DNA from: Diphasiastrum complanatum
Lineage: Eukaryota; Streptophyta; Lycopodiopsida; Lycopodiales; Lycopodiaceae
Length of the DNA stretch: 64,000 nt
Assembly: GCA_029204225.1 (NCBI GenBank)
Contig: CM055109.1
Span: 2,456,938 to 2,520,937 of the forward strand
Direction: 5' to 3'
Below, in pieces: positions 11,468 through 22,953 of the stretch; the first letter of the stretch is position 1; each line of letters starts with the position of its first letter. The notes beneath the pieces were generated by a model that did not search any database, was not told the DNA's origin, and worked only from the letters and a program-made list of their open reading frames with translations. The position numbers and the translations under genes were made by a program.

Positions 11468-13708
11468 ATGGTGAAAGTTAGACATCAAAATACTGACGAT
11501 CAGGCACTTGCGACACGCCAAAAACAAGACAAGGGCAAGGGCAAGAAGAAGTCTAAGCAGCAATTTGCCAAGATTCAGGAGGATGAGGGATCTTCCAATA
11601 AGACCAAGAAGAAAGGCAAGTGCTTCCATTGTGGTAAAAAGGGCCATTGGAAGAGTGAATGTCGCAAATTCCTGGCGGAACAAGGCAAGGGAAAACCAAA
11701 GCAAGCAGGTAACCTTGTCGATGAGGGTGAGATTGAAGACTTTAGCATCTTCATATCTGCATTGTCATCTAATCAAGATGATCAAGCGTGGTATATTGAC
11801 TCGGGAGGCACAAGACACATGACAGGCAACAAGAATTGGTTCAATAACTTGAAAGTGTTGGATAATGGAACGTCCGTTTTACAAGAAAATGGTGAGGTGT
11901 GCAAGATCAAGGGGATAGGCACCGTTTCAATCCCACTACTTGATGGCAAAAGCATGATGATCAGGGAGGTACTTAATGTACCAGGTTTGAAGAAAAATCT
12001 ACTATTTGTTGGAGTCATTACGGATCAAAAGTTGAAAGTAGAATTCGCCCATGATCGTTGCTTTGTGAAGGATGTGAACCAAAAGTTCAAAGTTATTGCG
12101 GATGGAGTAAGGGAGCCCAATACAAAATTGTACAAGTTGAATGCTACAATCAAGGGGCAACATGGACTCGTATCATCCATTCCATCGCAAACTGAGTTGT
12201 GTCATAAGAGGCTTGATCACTTGAACTTGGGAAGCCTCAGTTTCATGACGAAATTGGAGATGGTAACAAGATTGCCTACTATAGAAGACCACTTGAAATC
12301 GATGTGCAAATCCTGTGTATATGGGAAGCAGCATCGAGAGAAGTTTAATAAAGGTAGTGTTGCAAGAGCAAAGAACATCCTGGATTTAATCCACACATAT
12401 TTATGCGGGCCTATGAGGACCATGTCCCTAGGTAAAGCCTTCTATTTCATGACCTTTATTGATGATATGTCACGTAAGACGTGGATCTACTTCTTGAAGA
12501 AGAATTCAGATGCTTTTGACAGTTTCAAGAGCTTCAAAACATTAATAAAAAATCAGACAGGTAGGAAGCTCAAAGTCCTAAGATCAGATAGTGGAGGTGA
12601 GTACAAGTCTAATGACTTCAATGGTCTTTGTGATCAATGGGGGATTAAAAGACAATTTATGCAAGCTCATACTCCTACTCAATGGTGTAGTTGAGCGCAA
12701 GAATCGTACGATTGTGGAAAGTGCCAGATCTATGCTAGCTGAGATGAAACTACCAAAAGATTTTTGGTTAGAAGCATGCAGTACGGCAATCTATCTTCAA
12801 AATAGAAGTCCTACCATTGCCATATCAAATATAACACCTGAGGAAGCATTCACGATGAAGAACCCAAAGGTAAACCACTTGCGAATCTTTGGATGTAAGG
12901 CCTTTGTATACATTCCTAAGGAAGAGAGACGTAAAGTTGATGTGAAAGCTATCAAATGTATATTCCTAGGATATGATGAATGTGTGAAGAGCTATAGATG
13001 TTTTGATCCAGTGGAAAACAAAATTCATGTAAGCTGTGATGTTATCTCTGATGAATCCAAGATGTATGAAGACGAGAATGTTGAGAAGATAGACACATCC
13101 AGTGGGAAAGATGATATAGTGATGATACCTTCTGATGATGATCCATTCATTGACCTTCCAAGTGATGAACATGAGGATACATCTCAAGATACTACTACTC
13201 AACCTCAAGAGACAGGTTGGAGAGGTAGAGACAAACCTTTTGGTGCAAGAAGGATTGAAGTTGCAGGTGACAAACACAAGGAGAAGGATGTACTATGGGA
13301 TACATTTTCACCAGGAAGCCGATCACCTGACAGGAAGCTCCCTAAGTGGTTTGAGAGATTGTTGAAGAGCCACAACATGGATGACTTTCCAGGATCATCT
13401 AGCTAGGGAGAGCTACGAAGATCAACAAGAGAGAAGACACAACCTGAAAGGTATGAAGCAAATTATGCTATCTTATCTAGCATTATTCAAAGCAAAGAAC
13501 CTTCGACTTATGGTGAAGCGAAGGATGATGACATTTGGGTCAACGCCATGGGAGAGGAGATGGAGTCAATTGCTAAGCATAGCACATGGGACTTAGTAGA
13601 AGGGACATGAAAATAAAGTATGTCGCTTGAAGAAAGTGCTTTATGGCCTTAAACAAGCACTACGTGCATGGTATAGCAAGATTGATGTCTACTTTCATTC
13701 AAAGGGGA
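11468..13708 (+). pseudogene. Copia-A pol (NC, PR, INT, RT scrap)
   Basis: In order: zinc knuckle CFHCGKKGHWKSEC (about 11624-11665); protease site WYIDSGGTRHMTGN (about 11789); GAG-pre-integrase with HKRLDHLNLGSL and CKSCVYGKQH; integrase. The first integrase aspartate in the usual HxDLCGP box is Tyr here (IHTYLCGP, codon at 12398), so the catalytic triad is broken; the second Asp (LRSDSGGEY) and Glu (VVERKNRT) survive. A frameshift near 12680 moves the reading frame. Integrase C-terminus ends near 13150, then an acidic linker. RT begins at about 13500 (DDIWVNAMGEEMESI) but jumps from LVE to CRLKKVLYGLKQA (13620), losing most of the fingers and palm, and stops at the Copia-B LTR at 13716. 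Confidence 0.85.
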
Positions 13709-13715
13709 TGGTGAG

Positions 13716-14359
13716 TGTGAAAGATTCAACTAGTTTCATCACATTTTGCAATATTTCCATATTTGGCATATTGAGGCCAAAACTTGTTTTAGACTTAGAG
13801 GTTGACTTTTCGAAATTCATTAGTCTATATTTCATTTGAATAAACACTTTTTGAAAGTGTGGGAAAGATAGAATGCGAGTCTGAGTAGATTCAATATGAA
13901 TAAGTTGGGTACATTGAATCTAGACCCAAAATTGGTAGGGTAAGCATTTTGGTGAGAAAGCCAAGTGGCCAAATAGGGTTTGGACCTGTTATAAAAGGAT
14001 GTAACTCGTGGAGAGAGTGATCTTCTCTCTTCTCTATCTCATTTCATGCTTATACATGGTTCTCTTGGGTTCTACTATCCATTGGTGCACTATCTTGGTG
14101 ATTGCTTGCAATTCTATGTGTAGAATGATCTATGTTTGCTATTTTTGGATCCACACGTGTGAAATACAGTAGCTTGCTGGTTTTGTATGGATAGCAACAG
14201 CACATAATCATTTCATTCAAGTTTGTTCTATTGGTGTTTGCATCTCAAATTGTGTGAAGATGCTGATTTTTCTACATTGGTGAGATTGGTAGTGTATTTC
14301 TCTTTCTAACCAAAGATCATTCAAGTAGATTGGATCTTAAGGATCTGAAATCTTTCACA
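13716..14359 (+). repeat. Copia-B LTR, complete, plus orientation
   Basis: Starts TGTGAAAGATTCAACTAG and ends GAAATCTTTCACA, a long inverted terminus (TGTGAAAGAT/ATCTTTCACA), 644 bp. It is followed at 14360 by the primer binding site TGGTATCAGAGCT. Other copies of the same LTR lie at 16993-17639, 22567-22953 and 40312-40958, all in the opposite orientation. It interrupts the RT of Copia-A. Confidence 0.9.
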
Positions 14360-15098
14360 TGGTATCAGAGCTTGTGTTTCAGGTTATGAAGGAGGAAATC
14401 AGATCTATCAATGATTTGGTGAAGATATCAAGTCTAGAGCATGCTAGAGAGGATTCTACACCAAAATCGGATTTTTTGTTTTTGTAGATTGGATCTTTTG
14501 TAGATCAAAACACTAAATAGGTCAATATACTTGTTCAATTTCGATTTTTGAACTCACATACTGGATTTGGCCGATTTTTGGATCATTGATTCAGCCTAAG
14601 TGGTGGCTTATAGATTGCATATCAAATTTCAGTATTTGCATGTAGATTTGGAATAGTCAATTTTTTGTGATTTTGTCAAAACCCTAATTTTGATTGAATC
14701 TCTAGATAGTGAGGTCGATGGACTTCATTTGAGTGTGTTTCAATCTTAGGAAGTGGCAAAAGTCATTAGATTGAGGATAGATCATAGGTTGATCAAGATT
14801 CCATGATTCTATGTGTTGATTTGCTTGGATAAGTGCTAGAAGAGAATTTGTGAGATAGTTTCAAATCTTGGTGATTTCTTTTGAAAGCATTTGTTGTTGT
14901 TCAAAGGAGTGAGAGCTTATTCAAGTGATTCTTAATGGCTTGTTGGATGCTCATGCTAACATTGTTCAAAGTATTGCTATTCAAAAGACTTTGCCAAGTT
15001 TGATGGATCTTCAAGAGATCTTGATCAATGAGCAATATAGGCTTCAAGCAAGAGGTGGATCTACATCGACACTTCAAGAGGATGCTATGTTCACAAAG
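14360..15098 (+). pseudogene. Copia-B leader and gag C-terminal remnant
   Basis: PBS at 14360-14372, non-coding leader to about 14915, then a short gag frame: LNGLLDAHANIVQSIAIQKT, DLQEILINEQYRLQARG, ending in DAMFTKVK (14925-15098). This is the end of the capsid domain of a plant copia gag; the N-terminal two thirds are missing. At 15098-15100 the sequence switches abruptly to minus-strand RNase H of a copia pol. Confidence 0.65.
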
Positions 15099-15099
15099 G

Positions 15100-16360
15100 T
15101 TAAATTATCCATACCATCTTCTTTATGTAATGTGTAAGAGCTTTGTACTCGGCATCACTAGATGACAATGAGATAGTGGCTTGTTTCTTTGACATCCATG
15201 ATATAGCTCCATCACCTATGAAAATACAATAAGCACTAATGGATTTCCTATCCATTACATCTCCATCATAGTCCGAATCTGAAAATCCAAAAATATTAGG
15301 TGATGATTCCTCATACAATATGCCAAAATCTTGAGTTCCAATGATGTAACTCAAAACTCGCTTTCCTAGCTTCCAATGCTCCTCACTAGGATCTTGCATG
15401 AATTGACTCATTCTTATAGAACAATAGCTTAGATCAGGTCTAGGAATGGCTAGATAGATGAGTGAACCAACTAGCTTCCTATAGAGAGTAATGTCCTCGA
15501 AGGATCTTTCATTACCTCTTATAGTTAGCTTTACATGAGACTCCATAGGTGTATCAATAGCTTTTGCATCTACCATATGAAATCTTTCTGGAATAGAATT
15601 AGCATACTTCCCTTGACAAATGAAAGTAGATTGAGAAGATCTAATGACTTCTATTCCTAAAATGTAATGCAAATTACCAAGATCATGCACCTCAAACTCC
15701 TTCTTAAGAGCATTCTTGATATCCTCCACATCTTGATTGTCTCCACCACTCAAGATGATATCATCCACATAGATTAACAAGATGGTAACATCATTTCCAG
15801 CAAACCTATAATAAAGTGAATGATCGTACTCACTCATAACAAAGCCTTGAGAGAGTAAACAAGTGTTAAGCTTAGCATACCAACTCCTTGGTGCTTGCTT
15901 AAGGCCATAAAAACTCTTTTCTAGAAGACACACATGATTTTGCTTTGTTGATGAAATCTAGCTCTCGGGTTGCTCGATGTACACTTCCTCCTCAAGATCA
16001 CCATTCAAGAATGCATTTGAAATGTCCATTTACCATAGATCCCATCCATAAAGTGAAGCAAGTGAAATGATGACTCGAATGCTTACCATCTTTGCCACGG
16101 GTGCAAAGGTCTCATCATAGTCAATTCCTTGTTGAGCATATCATTTTGTCACTAACCTTGCCTTGTACTTGTTGATAGATCCATCTTGATTTGTCTTCAC
16201 TTTAAAGATCCATTTGCATCCAATAGCTTTCTTGTCCATAGGCAACTCCACCAATCTCCATGTTTCATTCTTCATAAGAGCTTGATACTCGAGATCCATT
16301 GCTTGGATCCACTCCTCTTCTTTCCTTGCTTGATCTACACTTGTAGGCTCATCCAAAGAG
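15100..16360 (-). pseudogene. Copia-B reverse transcriptase and RNase H
   Basis: Minus strand. RT_2 domain starts near 16300 (NETWRLVELPMDKKAIGC, KWIFKVKTNQDGS), has stops around 16140-15950 (a stop in LVTK*YAQQGIDYDETFAPV and one in W*MDISNAFLNGDLEEEVY), then is open from 15933 for 277 codons: KSFYGLKQAPRSWY, the intact polymerase box LLIYVDDIILSGG, IPRPDLSYCSIRMSQFMQDP and RNase H (GFSDSDYDGD, SSSDAEYKALTHYIKKMVW). Only the last residues of RNase H are cut off at 15100. The intact YVDD and few stops indicate a relatively young copy. It is joined head-on to the plus-strand leader at 14360-15098. Confidence 0.85.
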
Positions 16361-16992
16361 GTTAGGAAAGCAACATAATTTCCAGAAACTACTTGCTTAC
16401 CCTTTTGATCATCTGTGAGCCTTGAAGGTACTTGTCTTTCTCTTAATGTTCTCCTTGGCTTTTGACTTGATGAAGGTCCACCATCACCACCATCCAAAGT
16501 AAGACCCTTCTCATCAACATCAAGAATGTTAGATCCATCCACTCTACCATCAATCATGCTTGAAGACACCTTTGGAATGTACCCCTCATAAAAAATGACA
16601 TCTCTACACCAGCAATCACTTTGTTAGTAGAAGTAATGTAAACCTTGTAGGCTTTACTCACCTCACTATATCCAACAAAAATACCTCTTCTTGAAGATGG
16701 ATCCTCCTTGGTCCTATCATCAAGAGTAATGTTGACATAGCATGTGCATCCAAAGGTTCTTAGAAAGTTGACACTCGGCCTCCTCTTGAATAGCATCTCA
16801 AAAGGTGTCCTTCCATCCAAAATAGCACTCGTCCACCTATTGCACAAGAAATTGGAACGACACAAAGCTTGATCCCAAAATGGTTTGTCAAGATTAGCAC
16901 CTAACCTCATAGCTTTAGCACTTTCACATAAAGTCCTATTCTTTCTTTCAGCCACTCCATTCTGTTGTGGGGTCCTTGATGTTGTATACTCC
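16361..16992 (-). pseudogene. Copia-B integrase C-terminal half and linker
   Basis: Minus strand: starts in the integrase core at EYTTSRTPQQNGVAERKNR (catalytic Glu in AERKN), then LCESAKAMRLGANLDKPFWD, FLRTFGCTCYVNI and GIFVGYSEVSKAY, followed by a Gly/Ser-rich linker (DGGDGGPSSSQKPRR). A frameshift lies near 16560-16620. Nearly the same protein is encoded at 22038-21190. The upstream half of integrase is absent: the frame abuts the LTR at 16993 at a point where both sequences share AAGG, suggesting a microhomology deletion. Confidence 0.8.
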
Positions 16993-17639
16993 CTTAAAAT
17001 CCAATCTACTTGAATGATCTTTGGTTAGAAAGAGAAATACACTACCAATCTCACCAATGTAGAAAAATCAGCATCTACACACAATTTGAGATGCAAACAG
17101 TAATAGAACTTGATCAAACTTGAATGAAATGATTATGTACTGTTTCTGTCCGTAAAAAACTAGAAAGCTACTATATTTCACACGTGTGGATCCAAAAATA
17201 ACAAATATAGATCATTCTACACATAGAATTGCAAGCAATCACCAAGATAGTGCACCAATGGATAGTAGAACCCAAGAGAACCATGTATAAGCATGAAATG
17301 AGATAGAGAAGAGAGAAGATCACTCTCTCCACAAGTTACATCCTTTTATAGCAGGTCCAAACCCTATTTGGCCAGTTGGCTTTCCCACCAAAATGCTAAC
17401 CCCCAAAATGCTAACCCTACTAATTTTGGGTCTAGATTCAATGTACCCAACTATTCAAATTGAATCTACTCAAACTCGCATTCTAACTTTTCCACACTTT
17501 CAAAAAGTGTTTATTCAAATGAAATTTAGACTAATGAACTTTGAAAAAGTCAACCTCTAAGTCTAAAACAAGTTTTGGCCTCAATATGCCAAATATGGAG
17601 GTACTGCAAAATGTGATGAAACTAGTTGAATCTTTCACA
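16993..17639 (-). repeat. Copia-B LTR, minus, missing its last bases
   Basis: Starts at 17639 with TGTGAAAGATTCAACTAG and matches the LTR at 13716-14359 to ...GATTGGATTTTAAG. The final ~18 bp (GATCTGAAATCTTTCACA) and the whole leader, gag, protease and first half of integrase are missing; LTR is fused directly to integrase. Confidence 0.85.
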
Positions 17640-18574
17640 TAGCCTTCCTTGGTGGATAAGCATCCAACCATGATCCATAGACTAGGATCTGCATACTTCT
17701 TTCCTTCCAAGAAACCACATGCAAAGCAATAATCTTCAAGAACACTAAGGTACACAACCCTAGGCTTATAATTGAACAAGACTCCATATAGTGCACTCCT
17801 TCCATTAGCTCCATAACTCCATAAAGTTTTGCATGATGGAACATACACATGCACCATAAAACTTGAAGAGACAAGACATAGCCAAATGTAACTTGTGGAA
17901 CCATCAATAGTACATGCAAATCAAGAAACACCTCCCTTGCTTATTGATAACGAAAGATGAACATCCGAATGTTCCAAATCCGTAGGATGTTTTGTCTTGA
18001 TAGACAACATCAAATATGGATCCATATGTGATTTTGCCATAGAATAAGCCACTCTTGGCTTGATCTCCTTGACTATAATGTGCATAGATCTAAAATTGGA
18101 AACATGCAACCTCCTATGCCATACTTCCTCCTTGTAAACACAAGTCATCAATGCAACATCACATGCACTTGCATTTTCATGCACATCTAACTTGAAAATG
18201 CCTCCATATCTAGATCCACATGCAAGTTTCTTTATGAAACAACTATTGACATTGAATTCCACTTCAAAACCATCATCAAATAACTTTCCAACACTAATCA
18301 CATTCTTTGTGAGATTAGGAACATAAAGTACATTGGAAAGTGTAAAATTCATAGAAGATGCAAGTTTCAAGGAACAACTTCCAACTCCTTCAATTGCACA
18401 TGCATCACCAACTGTAGTGTATATTGAATCTTTAAGTTCTTGAAAAGGTTCAATAGAAATGAAAGAACTCTTGGAGCAACTCATATGAGTTGTGTCTCCA
18501 CTATCAATATACCAAGATACATCATTAAAGGATAAAGAGGAAAAACTAGACATCAGAGAGATGCCTCTCCACAA
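17640..18574 (-). pseudogene. Copia-C protease, pre-integrase and integrase scrap
   Basis: Minus strand. Protease active site WYIDSGDTTHMSCSKSSF (about 18520), followed by the flap and NVLYVPNLTKNVISVGKL, typical of copia protease to GAG-pre-integrase. Pre-integrase HHCC region is recognisable (EEVWHRRLHVSNFRSM) but degraded. Near 17930 the frame breaks; 17857-17640 keeps shifted fragments of the integrase C-terminus (YKPRVVYLSV, LEGKKYADPS, STKEGY). The Copia-B LTR at 17639 interrupts it. The catalytic integrase core is not recognisable. Confidence 0.7.
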
Positions 18575-19385
18575 CTTGCATGTGAGTCTTCTATAATAAA
18601 ATTGGCTTGATCTTCTTGAGTCTTATTCTTGAAGATAGAAGAATGAGTTGAATCATCTTCTACTTCTCCTTTGTCTTTGTCCTTTGCTTTGTCATTTGAT
18701 TTGTCCTTGGTGAAGGCTTGAGAAAAATTGCTCCTCCCTCTTGACTTGATCTTGGCAAAGTGTGCTTTGCCACCACCACCATCCTTCTTTGAAAGTGTGG
18801 TGATCTTCAGCAGGTTGTTCTTTTGCCTGCATTCTTCAGCATAAGAACTTCATGCAGAGCTTCCAAAGATTGTAGCTCCTCCCTGATAGCATAAGATTGC
18901 ACAAAATTTGCATACTCTTTCCTAAGTCCATTAAGGACTACTTGAACTAGTTCATAGTTCTCTAGAGTATCACCTATGCATGCTATCTCACTGTGAAGAT
19001 CTTTAACTCTCATTACAAAACTTGAAGCACTTTCATCAACTCTTTGGAAACTAGAAAAGATCTGATTTCTAAGAGTAAAAAATCTTGATGTGATCTTTGC
19101 TTCATGAATGTTCTTAAGAGTTTCCCAAGTCTCCTTGGCTGATGTGCATGAACTTATTTCTCTCAACATCTCATCAGCGATGTTCAATTTGATGATATGA
19201 AGAGCAATCCTTCCCCTCTTCTTGAATCTCTGAGCCTCATCATAAGCATCAGGTTCAACTTCAATTCCTGATACAACATCCATTACTCCATATAGAACCA
19301 ACAAGGATTCTATCCTATCCTTCCAAACTGAATAGTTGAAGGTATCTAGTCTCTCACTAGCTTCAAAGAGAAAATCTCCTATAGA
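18575..19385 (-). pseudogene. Copia-C gag
   Basis: Minus strand. From about 19385: GDFLFEASERLDTFNYSVW, then a capsid domain open to 18807 (VMDVVSGIEVEPDAYDE, SCTSAKETWETLKNIHEAK, SFVMRVKDLHSEIACIGDT, LVQVVLNGLRKEYANFVQSY), the UBN2-type copia gag. A frame change near 18810 leads into a basic Lys-rich tail (KDKSNDKAKDKDKG) and then the protease. The first codons are lost at the junction with the LTR that starts at 19391. Related to the Copia-G gag at 32080-32876. Confidence 0.8.
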
Positions 19386-19390
19386 TGCCA

Positions 19391-19993
19391 GTATAGGTCG
19401 GATTTGAGTTAGGTAGATTCAATTTTGATGACATGCAAAAGTTTAGATAGCATGCAATGTCATATTGTATGCATGCAAGCCACATGCAATCAGTGCATGC
19501 AACATGCAAAGTGGTTTATGTAATCTACACATGTCTAGGCAATTTTATGAGTTGACATGCAGTACATGCAACATCCATGCATGTAGTTAAACATGTGGAT
19601 CTCTGGTAGGTGAATTAGTTCAATTAAGTGGACTTTCCATGCAACTCCACTGGAAGAATTCGAGTCTCTCTCATGTAGGGAAAGCTTGGCATGTTTTGCC
19701 ATATCATAAATAATGAGAGTTTGTTAATTTGGACTCATTCTCTCTCTACCTGAGTTCTTTTTCATTGATTTTCTCTCTCTACCCGAGAGCAGGCTGTCAC
19801 TTCAAATTATTTCTGACATTCAATTCTCATAGTGAGAAGTTAGATTTTTTCATCAGATGTGTGCCATTATGCTCGTCATAGATACGGTCATAATTCAAGT
19901 ATACTGTGCTCTGATCAATCTTGTGCAATCACAACACCTCAGTAAGATCCTGTAGGGTGTGTGGTGAAGTTCACACGTGCTAAAAGCTTCACA
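19391..19993 (+). repeat. Copia-D LTR, plus, 5' truncated
   Basis: Matches, in inverted orientation, the LTR at 48904-49586. It lacks the first ~80 bp, which are replaced by Copia-C gag at about 19390. It ends TAAAAGCTTCACA at 19993 and is followed by a primer binding site. Many CATGCATG/GCATGCAA motifs give it local dyad symmetry. Confidence 0.75.
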
Positions 19994-20560
19994 TGGTATC
20001 AGAGCTTCATGCTTTGAAGAGGTGAGGGTGTATACATCAGATCTTCAATGCTTTTGCTTGCAGGAACTCAAAATTGGGAGAGGGATTCAAACTCGCTGAG
20101 AGACAAGCTATCTGAGGATCATAAGTGGATCAAAATGAGTTTGATCTACTATAGCAGAGCCCTGTATGGACAGAGAGCTCACATGTGTGAAATCAGCCCT
20201 CATTAATTGAGTGCTACTTCTCTAGATTTGATCCAAATTTGATATTCTATAGCTTGTTGGATAGGTATTGAGGAATAGAATGTGTTGCTCGTGTTTCTAA
20301 ATTAATTTGATTTATTTTTAGAGGAGTTTTAGGCAATCAGAGAGTTTGAGAGAGTACTCAACTCATGGGATATGCCAAAGTGAGTAGAATTGGATAGAAG
20401 TGAGTGTTCTCAGGTCTTAGACTTTTCATTTCACACAAACTACTGTGTTTGAGTTGAATGTAAGTTTCTAGAGAGTTTTTCAGTTATTTGAAACTTGTGG
20501 GAGAGATAGACTTCTTACTTGCATGTGCTTCTTTTTAGTGATTGAAGAAAGATGATCCAT
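19994..20560 (+). other. Copia-D primer binding site and leader
   Basis: TGGTATCAGAGCT at 19994-20006 is the tRNA-iMet PBS. The leader that follows is matched in inverse orientation by 48890-48310, up to GTGATTGAAG near 20555, where the two copies diverge. No gag frame remains. Confidence 0.7.
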
Positions 20561-21185
20561 CATAAGAGTGATCTTCTTCCTAAGAATAGACCTTCTTTCA
20601 GTGATCATGTAATGCTCAAAATAGAAACAACCATAATTGATATAGAGAATAGTGTCCACTTGGGATGCTTCACTATTTCTTACATCAATTTTACATGTAA
20701 AAATGTGACTAGAACATGAAGAATCAAATAGAATGTAAGTGAGATGATTCCACCATGCTTCCAACTCTAACTCTCTGGAAAAATACAGCAAACAAACGAT
20801 AAATGTGAGTGATCAACTTTTGCTTGCATGTCTCCTCCTCCTTTGTCCTTTGTTGCCTTGTATCCACCATGATACTCCATGAATGAGTCTCCATCTTCAT
20901 CTTGCCACAAGAAACCATCAAACCTTGGAAATCCATGAGTAGGTGAGTACATTAATGATGCAAATCCTTTGATTCTCTTGACTAGCTCCAAATTGCCAAC
21001 TTCCCTTTTGACTAGTTGAAGCGCTTTGAGATCAACCTCTTGATCTTCAACTTGACCATCAAAGTCATTGAACAAAATTTGTTTTCCAGATCCATTACTT
21101 GATTTTATAGCAAGATAACATCCATCCACTTGCATAGCTCCATGTACACAAGAAGATCTTCCAAAAGATGTTCTACTCTTCATAA
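20561..21185 (-). CDS. Unrecognised coding segment fused to copia integrase
   Basis: The minus-strand frame that begins in integrase at 22038 stays open to 20767, a total of 423 codons. Up to about 21190 it follows copia pol (…EYRSLMK). From there about 140 residues do not match the copia RT that follows at the same point in the sister copy (NETWRLVELP). Readable parts are SCVHGAMQVDGCYLAIKSSN, NDFDGQVEDQEVDLKALQL, LMYSPTHGFPRFDGFLWQ and MEYHGGYKATKDKGGG. I do not recognise a family. It may be captured host sequence, a diverged part of another element, or chance open frame. A second minus frame (20791-20480) also runs through the left part. Confidence 0.4.
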
Positions 21186-22566
21186 GAGATCGATACTCAA
21201 GATCCATTGCTTGGATCCACTCCTCTTCTTTCCTTGCTTGATCTACACTTGTAGGCTCATCCAAAGATGTTAGGAAAGCAACATAATTTCTAGAAACTAC
21301 TTGCTTACCCTTTTGATCATATGTGAGCCTTGAAGGTACTTGTTTTTCTCTTGATGTTCTCCTTGGCTTTTGACTTGATGAAGGTCCATCATCACCACCA
21401 TCCAAAGTAGGATCCTTCTCATCAACATCAAGAATGTTAGATCCATCTACTTTACCATCAATCATGCTTGAAGACACCTTTGGAATGTTTCCCTCATAAA
21501 AAATGACATCTCTACCAACAATCATGTTGTTAGTAGAAGGAATGTAAGCCTTGTAGGCTTTACTCACCTCACTATATCCAACAAAAATACCTTTTCTTGA
21601 AGATGGATCCTCCTTGGTCCTATCATCAAGAGTAATGTTGACATAGCATGTGCATCCAAAGGTTCTTAGAAAGTTGACACTCGGCCTCCTCTTGAATAGC
21701 TTCTCAAAAGGTGTCCTTCCATCCAAAATAGCACTCGGCCACCTATTGCACAAGAAATTGGCACACAACAAAGCTTGATCCCAAAATGGTTTGTCAAGAT
21801 TAGCACTTAACCTCATAGCTTTAGCACTTTCACATAAAGTTCTATTCTTCCTTTTAGCCACTCCATTTTGTTGTGGGGTCCTTGATGTTGTATACTCCCT
21901 CTTGGTCCCATGCTCATCACAAAAGGCCTTGAACTTGTTAGATATGTACTCACCACCATTGTCACCTCTCAAGCACTTGATCTTTGTGGAGAATTGGTTC
22001 TCCCTTGCATTCTTGAACTTGACAAAGACATCATACACTTAATCCTTGCTCTTTAGTAGATAGATCCAACAAAATCTACTAAAATCATCAATGAATGTTA
22101 CATACATCTTAGCTTCACTATTGCTAATTGTAGTAAATCCATGAATATCCGAATGTACAAGTTGAAAAGGCTTTGTAGATCTAGAAATAGATCTAGTATA
22201 AGGTAGTCTATGTGACTTAGACAAAGCACAAGACTCACAAACATGCTTGTCATTACTTAAGGAACTTGGAAGACCAATCACAACCTTCTTCCTTGCCATT
22301 ACCTCCAATGACTTGAAGTTGAGGTGTCCCATCCTTTTGTGCCAAACCTCTTGAGTAGAAATTTGCTCCCTTGCAACACATCCAACCTGGTTAGCAATAA
22401 CACAAGCATCAAGTTTGAACAACTTCCCTTGCCTTTTACCTTTTCCAATCAAGACATCCTTCCTTTTGATCAAACAAGCATCTCCATCAAACTCCACCTT
22501 GAGGCCCTTACTTAGCATTTGACTCACACTAAGCAAATTCTCGGTAATAGATGGAATAAACAAGAC
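21186..22566 (-). pseudogene. Copia-B protease end, pre-integrase, integrase
   Basis: Minus strand. 22566-22039: DVLFIPSITENLLSVSQML, pre-integrase KRMGHLNFKSLEVMARKKV with CESCALSKSH, integrase start LVHSDIHGFTTISNSEAK (first Asp) and TFIDDFSRFCWIYLLKSKD. A stop at about 22040 breaks the frame; the next frame (22038 on) gives RGDNGGEYISNKF (second Asp), SRTPQQNGVAKRKNRTLCE (the expected Glu is Lys: AKRKN instead of AERKN), FGCTCYVNI and GIFVGYSEVSKAYK. Close relative of 16361-16992. The upstream end is fused to an LTR fragment at 22567 where both share GGTGAT; the downstream end runs into an unrelated segment at 21185. Confidence 0.8.
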
Positions 22567-22953
22567 ATCACCAAGATAGTGCACCAATGGATAGTAGAAC
22601 CCAAGAGGACCATGTATAAGCATGAAATGAGATAGATAAGAGAGAAGATGACTCTTTCCACGAGCTACATCCTTTTATAGCAGGTCCAAACCCTATTTGG
22701 CCACTTGGCTTTCCCACCAAAATGCTAACCCTACCAATTTTGTGTCTAGATACAATGTACCCAACTTATTCAAATTGAATCTACTCAAACTCGCATTCTA
22801 TCTTTCCCACACTTTCAAAAAGTGTTTATTCAAATGAAATTTAGACTAATGAACTTTGAAAGTTCAACCTCTAAGTCTAAAACAAGTTTTGGCCTCAATA
22901 TGCCAAATATGAAAATATTGCAAAATGTGATGAAACTAGTTGAATCTTTCACA
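22567..22953 (-). repeat. Copia-B LTR, minus, truncated
   Basis: Starts at 22953 with TGTGAAAGATTCAACTAG and follows the family LTR for 387 bp to ...CACTATCTTGGTGAT, then joins pol. It interrupts the nucleocapsid of the plus-strand Copia-E element, whose GHATMDYCQ half-knuckle resumes at 22954. Confidence 0.85.

Noticed and set aside
13716-22953. Single 9-kb element bounded by inverted LTRs
   Set aside because: The flanking 5-bp sequences differ (GTGAG versus GGGTC) and the interior holds three different copia families, so it is a mosaic, not one element.
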